NCBI GenBank assembly: GCA_016295275.1
Contig: JAEDLN010000013.1
Location: 1-19,705 of the forward strand
DNA from: Kiritimatiellia bacterium
GTDB taxonomy: Bacteria > Verrucomicrobiota > Kiritimatiellia > RFP12 > UBA3636
Length of the DNA stretch: 19,705 bases
Direction: 5' to 3'
Part shown: positions 15,401 to 19,705 of the stretch, piece by piece
Layout: each line of letters starts with the position of its first letter
Position numbering within the stretch: position 1 is the stretch's first letter
Notes under the pieces: generated by a model
Told to the model about the DNA's origin: nothing
What the model saw: the letters and a program-made list of their open reading frames with translations, nothing else
The model's database searches: none
Program-made: the position numbers and the translations under genes

Positions 15401-15440
15401 GCGCACCATCGACATCAAGCAACCGAAGGAGTTCTTTTCC

Positions 15441-16067
15441 ATGAAAATCAGACCAGAACAGCCAAGCGAAAACCATTCGGTCGAAAACCTCGTACGCGAA
15501 TCGTTCTGGAACGTCTACCGCCCGGGGGCGATGGAGCACTACGTCCTGCATCGCTTGCGCAACGATCCGGCATTCGTCCGCGAGCTCGACTTCGTGATGG
15601 AGAAGGACGGGCGCATCATCGGACAGAACGTCTTCGTCCGCGCGAAAATCCACTCCGATGACGGAGTCGATATCCCGATTCTCACGATGGGACCGATCTG
15701 CATCGCGCCGGACTTCAAGCGACAAGGCTACGGCAAGAAATTGCTCGACTTTTCGCTCGAACGCGCGACTGCGCTCGGATATGGAGCCGTCTGTTTCGAG
15801 GGAAACATCGACTTCTACGGCAAGAGCGGCTTCACCTTTGCACGGTCATTCGGCATCCGCTACCATGGACTGCCCGAGGGCGAAGACGACTCCTTTTTCC
15901 TCTGCAAGGAACTGCAGCCCGGTTACCTTGACGGTAGGAGCGGCGAATACGCGACCCCCGATTGCTACTTCGTCTGCCAAAAGGAGCCGGACGCCTTCCA
16001 AGCGTTCGATGCGCAATTTCCGCCGAAGGAAAAGCGCCGGCTTCCCGGTCAGTTGTTTGAGACCTAG
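15441..16067 (+). CDS. GNAT family N-acetyltransferase (YhbS-like)
   Basis: The 208-residue protein has the GNAT acetyl-CoA site: strand four, MGPICIAPDFKRQGYGKKLL (about 83-102), with the R/Q-x-x-G-x-G pyrophosphate loop as RQGYGK. ATALGYGAVCFEGN and DFYGKSGF follow, a combination typical of the COG3153/YhbS-type group. The C-terminal part (about 145-208) includes ELQPGYLDGRSGEYATPDCY, seen in that group. It would acetylate a small molecule or an N-terminal amine; the substrate is unknown. AAGGAG 9 bases before the ATG supports the start. The open frame continues far upstream through the repeat spacer, which I treat as non-coding. It is the first gene on the C-rich side of the composition switch. 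Confidence 0.85.
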   Translation: MKIRPEQPSENHSVENLVRESFWNVYRPGAMEHYVLHRLRNDPAFVRELDFVMEKDGRIIGQNVFVRAKIHSDDGVDIPILTMGPICIAPDFKRQGYGKKLLDFSLERATALGYGAVCFEGNIDFYGKSGFTFARSFGIRYHGLPEGEDDSFFLCKELQPGYLDGRSGEYATPDCYFVCQKEPDAFQAFDAQFPPKEKRRLPGQLFET

Positions 16068-16130
16068 AAGCCGCCCGTTCCCACTGCCCATGAGGCTCTC
16101 GTTTGCGGATTTTTCCCATTCTATTTTTTC

Positions 16131-16160
16131 TTGACAAAAAACGAATTTTTCCGATAGACT
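16131..16160 (+). promoter_or_regulatory. Promoter of the DUF3127 gene
   Basis: A perfect TTGACA (16131-16136) is followed by GATAGACT; TAGACT (16155-16160) as -10 gives an 18-bp spacer. The start would be near 16167, leaving a leader of about 75 nt. Confidence 0.7.
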
Positions 16161-16178
16161 CTATACGTTCGGTTGATA

Positions 16179-16194
16179 CCACCCTCCGGGGTGG
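16179..16194 (+). promoter_or_regulatory. Hairpin in the leader of the DUF3127 mRNA
   Basis: CCACCC pairs with GGGTGG around a TCCG tetraloop, close to the predicted 5' end of the mRNA. It is not followed at once by a T run (GTTTACAGCACTTTTTTT comes next), so it may be a stability or control element; a leaky terminator is less likely. No known riboswitch is recognised. Confidence 0.45.
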
Positions 16195-16240
16195 GTTTAC
16201 AGCACTTTTTTTCTAAAAACATCAACGAGTATATAGTATT

Positions 16241-16648
16241 ATGTCTAACGGTTACGAATTCACGGGACGGATCAAAACCATTGGCCCGACCCAATCCTTC
16301 GGCGCGAACAACTTTCTGAAGCGCGAAATTGTCGTCTGCGATGAAAATGCACGTTTTCCGCAGGATGTCGCCTTCAGCTTCGTCAAAGACCGTTGTTCCG
16401 TATTGGACGCCTTCCACGAGGGCGATCTGGTGAAAATCTCCTTCGACATCCGCGGTCGCGAATACAATGGCCGCCACTTTGTCGATCTCTCCGGCTGGCG
16501 CATCGAGCGTGCCGATTCGGCACCCGGCGGAGGAGCCGCCGCACAGCCGCAGTCCGCCGGCTACGCGCCGCCTGCTTCCCAGCCCGCCTACGCGCAACCC
16601 GCACCAGCCCCCATTGAAGATGCCGCGCCGGACAATCTCCCCTTCTAA
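16241..16648 (+). CDS. DUF3127 OB-fold protein with SSB-like acidic C-terminal tip
   Basis: The 135-residue protein has an N-terminal beta-rich domain of about 92 residues. It fits DUF3127, a family of small OB-fold, SSB-like proteins: EFTGRIKTIGPTQSFG, FLKREIVV, then VKISFDIRGREYNGRHFVDL and a closing W-R-I-E strand. A flexible Gly/Ala/Pro/Gln linker (about 93-124) leads to the tip EDAAPDNLPF. Bacterial SSB ends in a similar acidic D-D-D-I-P-F peptide that binds partner proteins. A role in nucleic-acid binding is an inference. It is a one-gene unit: its own promoter lies upstream and a strong terminator follows 24 bases after the stop. No clear ribosome binding site is visible before the ATG. 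Confidence 0.8.
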   Translation: MSNGYEFTGRIKTIGPTQSFGANNFLKREIVVCDENARFPQDVAFSFVKDRCSVLDAFHEGDLVKISFDIRGREYNGRHFVDLSGWRIERADSAPGGGAAAQPQSAGYAPPASQPAYAQPAPAPIEDAAPDNLPF

Positions 16649-16672
16649 GCGTCCTTGACCGAATGCAAAATC

Positions 16673-16716
16673 GCGGGAAGTATTCGTTTCCGAATGCTTC
16701 TCGCTCTTTTCTTCTT
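16673..16716 (+). terminator. Strong intrinsic terminator after the DUF3127 gene
   Basis: A 14-bp stem pairs 16673-16686 with 16691-16704 (two G-T pairs) around a TTTC loop, followed by TCTTTTCTTCTT. This separates the DUF3127 gene from prmC. Confidence 0.88.
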
Positions 16717-16742
16717 GGAATCTACCCGCTTCACATCCGCCT

Positions 16743-17648
16743 ATGTCCACAGAGCCAGCTGATTCCGCAAAAAAAACAACGGCTTGGATCCTGAACGCCG
16801 CGACCGCCTACCTTGCCGCAAACGGCGTCGACGCACCTCAGGCAACGGCAGAACATCTCATGGCACGCCTCTTCCGGTGCAAACGCGCCGAACTTGTGCG
16901 CTTCCGCGAACGAACGCTTCCGGAAACATGGCTCGAAGCCATGCGCCGCGGAATGAAACGGTTGGCCGCCGGCGAACCGATTCAATACGTCATCGGACAA
17001 TGGGATTTTCGGGATTTTACGCTCAAAACAGATGCCAGAGCCCTCGTGCCACGCCCTGAAACCGAGCAACTCGTCGATCTCGTCCTCGCCTCCGAACACC
17101 TTCGCACACTGCCCGAGCCACGCCTCGTCGACTGGGGAACCGGCTCCGGCTGCATCGCGCTCGCATTGGCCCGCGCTTTTCCGAATGCGCACGTCGTCGC
17201 ACTCGATATCTCGCAAGACGCCCTCGATTTGGCACGGGAAAACGCACGCCTGCTCGGTCTCGACAGGCAGATCCACTTCGTCTCCCTGGCAGACGTCGAT
17301 GCCGCCGATATCTTCGAACCGGCAACCATCGATGCGATCATCTCCAATCCCCCGTATATCCCGACCGAGGCCGTCGACCAGCTCGAACCAAAGGTCCTCG
17401 CCCACGAACCGCGCATCGCCCTCGATGGCGGCTCCGATGGCATGGATGTCCTTCGTCTCGTTTCCGACGACGCCCTCATGCTTCTCAATCCCGGCGGAGA
17501 ACTATTTTTCGAATTGGACGCCGAATCCAATCAGGCGCAGAAAATGGCCGCCTATCTTTCGGAAAGCGGGTACGCCGATATACGAATCCATCGCGATGAC
17601 GCCGGTTCCCAACGCTTTTTGTCCGCCACGCTCCCCGAAGGCGTTTGA
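16743..17648 (+). CDS. prmC: Release factor glutamine methyltransferase (PrmC/HemK)
   Basis: PrmC methylates the Gln of the GGQ motif in peptide release factors, using S-adenosylmethionine. The 301-residue product has an N-terminal helical domain (about 1-85, with GEPIQYVIGQWDF at its end), LVPRPETEQLVD (101-112), the SAM loop VDWGTGSGCIALALA (129-143) and the catalytic SNPPYIP (201-207), which binds the target glutamine. Length is normal. The late motif reads FFELDAESNQ where EIG is common. It usually lies next to prfA, but no release factor gene is in this window. The start ATG is 26 bases after the terminator tail. The TGA is 17 bases before the birA ATG. Confidence 0.93.
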   Translation: MSTEPADSAKKTTAWILNAATAYLAANGVDAPQATAEHLMARLFRCKRAELVRFRERTLPETWLEAMRRGMKRLAAGEPIQYVIGQWDFRDFTLKTDARALVPRPETEQLVDLVLASEHLRTLPEPRLVDWGTGSGCIALALARAFPNAHVVALDISQDALDLARENARLLGLDRQIHFVSLADVDAADIFEPATIDAIISNPPYIPTEAVDQLEPKVLAHEPRIALDGGSDGMDVLRLVSDDALMLLNPGGELFFELDAESNQAQKMAAYLSESGYADIRIHRDDAGSQRFLSATLPEGV

Positions 17649-17665
17649 TCCCTTTGTGCATTGAC

Positions 17666-18448
17666 ATGAACAACATCCGATTTGTCCAGCCGCCGATTCT
17701 TCGCCTCGGTGAGGCGACGTCCACAAACGATATCGCCATCTCCATGGCGGAAGAGGATGCCGAAGCTTTCACCACCATTCTCGCGGAAACGCAAACCGCC
17801 GGACGCGGCCGCGCCGGACACGAGTGGGTATCTCCCCCGGGCGTTGCAATCTATCTCTCCGTCATTCTCCGGCCCAATCTGCCGTCCGACAAGCTCCCGC
17901 TTGCGACCCTCGCCGTCGGAATCGCCGCCGCAGAAGCCATCGCCGCCGAGACCGGTCTCGACGCCGGCATCAAATGGCCGAACGACATTCTCGTCAATGG
18001 CCGCAAAACCGCCGGCATTCTCTGTGAAGCCTGTTCCTCCAAAACCCTCCCGACCGCCGTCGTCGCCGGAATCGGCATCAATGTGAATACCCCCGAAGAA
18101 GCGCTTCCTCCACGCCCCATTTTCCCAGCAACGTCCTTGGCCGTGGAAGCAAATCGCCCCTTCGATCGCGAAGCCATCTTGGACACCTTTCTGGAAAAAC
18201 TGCACGACGCCGTCCAACGCCTGGAGGAACCGGACGGAGTTGACAAAACCATCGACCGCTTCAACCAATTGGATGCCTTGAGCGGAAAAACCGTCTCCGT
18301 CGCCCTCCCCGACGGCTCCACCGCAACCGGCATCAACGCCGGAGCCCAACGGGACGGAACGCTTCTTCTCCGGACCGACGCCGGTTGCCGCACCATTGTT
18401 GCCGGCTCCGTCTCCCTCCCGACCGAAGCGCCGCCGGAACGATCGTAA
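17666..18448 (+). CDS. birA: Biotin-[acetyl-CoA-carboxylase] ligase without DNA-binding domain
   Basis: This enzyme activates biotin with ATP and attaches it to biotin carboxyl carrier protein. The 260-residue product has TSTND near the start, the biotin/ATP loop TAGRGRAGHEW (45-55), KWPNDILVNGRKTAGIL (103-119, with catalytic K114) and VVAGIGINVN. A small C-terminal SH3-like domain follows. There is no N-terminal helix-turn-helix, so it is a monofunctional ligase that cannot act as the biotin repressor in the E. coli manner. The ATG at 17666 is chosen; a TTG at 17645 would overlap the prmC stop. It is co-oriented with prmC and probably in the same transcript. Confidence 0.92.
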   Translation: MNNIRFVQPPILRLGEATSTNDIAISMAEEDAEAFTTILAETQTAGRGRAGHEWVSPPGVAIYLSVILRPNLPSDKLPLATLAVGIAAAEAIAAETGLDAGIKWPNDILVNGRKTAGILCEACSSKTLPTAVVAGIGINVNTPEEALPPRPIFPATSLAVEANRPFDREAILDTFLEKLHDAVQRLEEPDGVDKTIDRFNQLDALSGKTVSVALPDGSTATGINAGAQRDGTLLLRTDAGCRTIVAGSVSLPTEAPPERS

Positions 18449-18463
18449 AGGACGATTGGTAAA

Positions 18464-18488
18464 CTTTTTTAGGATTCGTCCAAAAAAG
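18464..18488 (+). terminator. Possible terminator hairpin after birA
   Basis: CTTTTTTAGGA pairs with TCCAAAAAAG (one bulged A) around a TTCG loop, 16 bases after the birA stop. The T run is in the 5' arm rather than after the stem, so termination is not certain. Confidence 0.4.
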
Positions 18489-18539
18489 CTCTTCCATGGG
18501 TTCGTTTGGTTGGATCGATCATTTTTCATCGTCCGCGTT

Positions 18540-18568
18540 TTGACTTCCGGCCCGGTTTTGCATATCAT
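18540..18568 (+). promoter_or_regulatory. Sigma-70 promoter of the XRE regulator gene
   Basis: TTGACT (18540-18545) and TATCAT (18563-18568) are 17 bp apart. The start would be near 18575, giving a leader of about 135 nt. Confidence 0.75.
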
Positions 18569-18572
18569 CACC

Positions 18573-18620
18573 TTGGAAAAGGTACAAAAGGACAATTGTT
18601 TCCAACGTTCTTTTTTCCAA
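18573..18620. promoter_or_regulatory. Candidate operator: inverted repeats at the start of the XRE transcript
   Basis: TTGGAAAA (18573-18580) is matched in reverse by TTTCCAA (18599-18605) and TTTTCCAA (18613-18620). They lie on the predicted transcription start, where a self-regulating XRE protein could bind. The words are short and A/T-rich, so chance or an RNA hairpin is possible. Confidence 0.35.
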
Positions 18621-18709
18621 AACCATGAAACATCCATCGACGATGTTTTAATTTTCCGGCTTGAATCTCCCGTCTATTCCCTTCTGTCTCCATCGCAAAA
18701 AGAGGTTTT

Positions 18710-19705
18710 ATGAAAAGAAAAGATATTGAACAGAAAAAAGAAAAAGATATCGGCGATGTCATCCGTGAGACTCGGATCCACAAAGGAATCTCGCAAAGCG
18801 AACTGGCTAGGCTGTGCAATATGAAGCCGACCCAGTTGTGTAATCTGGAAGCCAATAAAAACATTCCATCGCTTGTTACCATCAGACGAATTGCCGATGT
18901 TCTCAAGGTCTCCGTCATCGATCTGATCGCCGACGGACAACGAAAGAGCAAGGAGGCCGCAGAGGCCCGTATCGCCAGCAATCGTGGCGAAATCAACAGC
19001 GATTTCAAACGGGTTTCCCTCGAAGAGCGTACGGAAGAAATTGACAATGATACCTTCCGGGAACTCATCGCAACCATGGAGGAGTATATCCGTCTGGAGA
19101 AAAAGGTCGGTGTCCGTCGGACCGCCCCGTTCCCCTTCTATCTTCCCTTTTACGAAAAGACGGAGGAAGGCGCCGAACAACTGGCCCACATGGTTCGTTC
19201 CCGTTGCGGCATCGGAGACGCCATCCTGTTCGATCCCGTCAACTTTCTGGAAAATCTCGGTGTCCATGTTTTCTTCCGCCCTTTCAAAAACTGGCAGAAA
19301 CCCGATGCCGAGAATCTCACGAACCAAGCCCTCCGGAGCATCTCGTATATCGACAAATCGACGCATAACTTGTTTATTTTCGTCAATGAAGATGCGACAC
19401 CCGAGCGGCAAACGTACCGTCTCCTGTTCGAGGTTGGAAGCGCCTTCATTTTCCTGAGCAACGGAGGCAACCGCCCCGTCGTCTATACGCGCGCCAACAA
19501 ACACTTCGCGAACCGCTTCGCTTCGGCATTCCTGCTTCCGGAAGACGTTGTCCGCACAACCATCCTGCAGCTGAACATCAAGCCCGGCGATTGGAATATG
19601 GAAATGCTCTGCCGCATCAAACGGCGCTTCGGCATCTCTGCGGAATGTTTCCTGTTCCGTCTTTCCGAACTCAATTTGATTGACGATACGAAGATCGACG
19701 AGCTG
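18710..19705 (+). CDS. XRE-family regulator with degenerate ImmA/IrrE-like domain (3' end outside window)
   Basis: The frame is open to the window edge: 332 residues without a stop. Residues 14-73 are a clear XRE helix-turn-helix (GISQSELARLCNMKPTQLCN, then IPSLVTIRRIADVLKVS). A charged linker leads to a domain from about 155 that follows the ImmA/IrrE (COG2856, DUF955) pattern: RQTYRLLFEVGSAFIF (233-248), ANRFASAFLLP (267-277) and RRFGISAECFLFRLSELNLI (305-324). In active members the first of these holds the zinc motif HExxH. Here it reads FEVGS, so both His are lost, and the residue before AN, usually Glu, is Phe. The protein is therefore predicted not to be a zinc protease, although the fold appears kept. 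ATG is preceded by AGAGG with a short 4-base gap. Partner genes, if any, lie beyond the window. Confidence 0.85.
   Translation, partial: MKRKDIEQKKEKDIGDVIRETRIHKGISQSELARLCNMKPTQLCNLEANKNIPSLVTIRRIADVLKVSVIDLIADGQRKSKEAAEARIASNRGEINSDFKRVSLEERTEEIDNDTFRELIATMEEYIRLEKKVGVRRTAPFPFYLPFYEKTEEGAEQLAHMVRSRCGIGDAILFDPVNFLENLGVHVFFRPFKNWQKPDAENLTNQALRSISYIDKSTHNLFIFVNEDATPERQTYRLLFEVGSAFIFLSNGGNRPVVYTRANKHFANRFASAFLLPEDVVRTTILQLNIKPGDWNMEMLCRIKRRFGISAECFLFRLSELNLIDDTKIDEL

Larger units (their letters stand above)
14948..15440. other. Gene-free GC-rich spacer with inverted repeats; strand-composition switch
   Basis: No credible gene is present; frames here are low-complexity Arg/His/Pro-rich. From 14948 to about 15060 the plus strand is G-rich and contains a G-oriented GGGCGGTAGGGGGCGCAC. 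From about 15100 it is C-rich, with the related words in reverse. Hairpins lie at 14953-14973 (8 bp, no T tract, so not a good terminator for trp), 15127-15148, 15187-15205 and 15207-15244. The last 50 bases lead into the GNAT gene. Confidence 0.75.

Noticed and set aside
14948..15440. A dif (XerCD) site in the spacer
   Set aside because: I looked for a 28-bp site with TTATG- and CATAA-like arms and found no convincing match; GCGCACC near 15401 lacks a partner arm. The terminus idea therefore rests on composition only.
15075..15440. N-terminal extension of the GNAT protein through the upstream open frame
   Set aside because: The upstream frame runs through the repeat-rich spacer and encodes low-complexity Arg/His sequence; the internal ATG at 15441 has a good ribosome binding site and a normal GNAT start.

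Overview
The window is a stretch of bacterial chromosome with compact, mostly housekeeping gene content and two unusual GC-rich spacers. No rRNA, tRNA, transposase or phage gene was seen. The organism cannot be named from the sequence. The DUF3127-type OB-fold protein, the ABC-2 exporter set and the GC-rich spacers between moderately GC-rich genes would fit a Gram-negative lineage of the PVC or Bacteroidetes-related kind; this is a weak inference. Promoters resemble sigma-70 sites (TTGACA/TACAAT, TTGACT/TATCAT). Some genes have strong Shine-Dalgarno sites; others rely on stop/start overlaps.

Layout: 1-370 is a gene-free, G-rich spacer with palindromic repeats. At 371-1258 (+) lies a sugar phosphate isomerase/epimerase-like TIM-barrel protein. 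From 8104 back to 1320 (-) runs a co-oriented series: lysS, azlC, azlD, a HAD-IIA phosphatase, and a three-gene ABC-2 exporter (permease, ATPase, permease). lysS and the trp operon diverge from a shared spacer, 8105-8583.

The main feature is a complete tryptophan operon, trpE-G-D-C-B-A-F (8584-14947, +). It has a well-formed promoter and a leader that reads as classical ribosome-mediated attenuation: a 26-codon leader peptide with tandem Trp codons, a 14-bp terminator hairpin with a T-rich tail, and a competing antiterminator helix of 15 pairs with one mismatch. The seven genes encode every enzyme from chorismate to tryptophan, assembled with overlapping or closely spaced junctions.

After trpF comes a second repeat-filled, gene-free spacer (14948-15440). 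Here the strand composition flips: the plus strand is G-rich before it and C-rich after it, and the spacer repeats turn round at the same place. This could mark a replication-strand switch (terminus-like) or an old inversion edge. Downstream on the plus strand are a GNAT acetyltransferase, a DUF3127 OB-fold protein with an SSB-like acidic tip and a strong terminator, prmC with birA, and an XRE regulator whose ImmA/IrrE-like domain has lost its zinc ligands; this last gene runs off the window.

The strongest discovery candidates are the trp attenuator, the skew and repeat switch, and the apparently inactive ImmA-type regulator. I did not find a clearly new multi-gene system.
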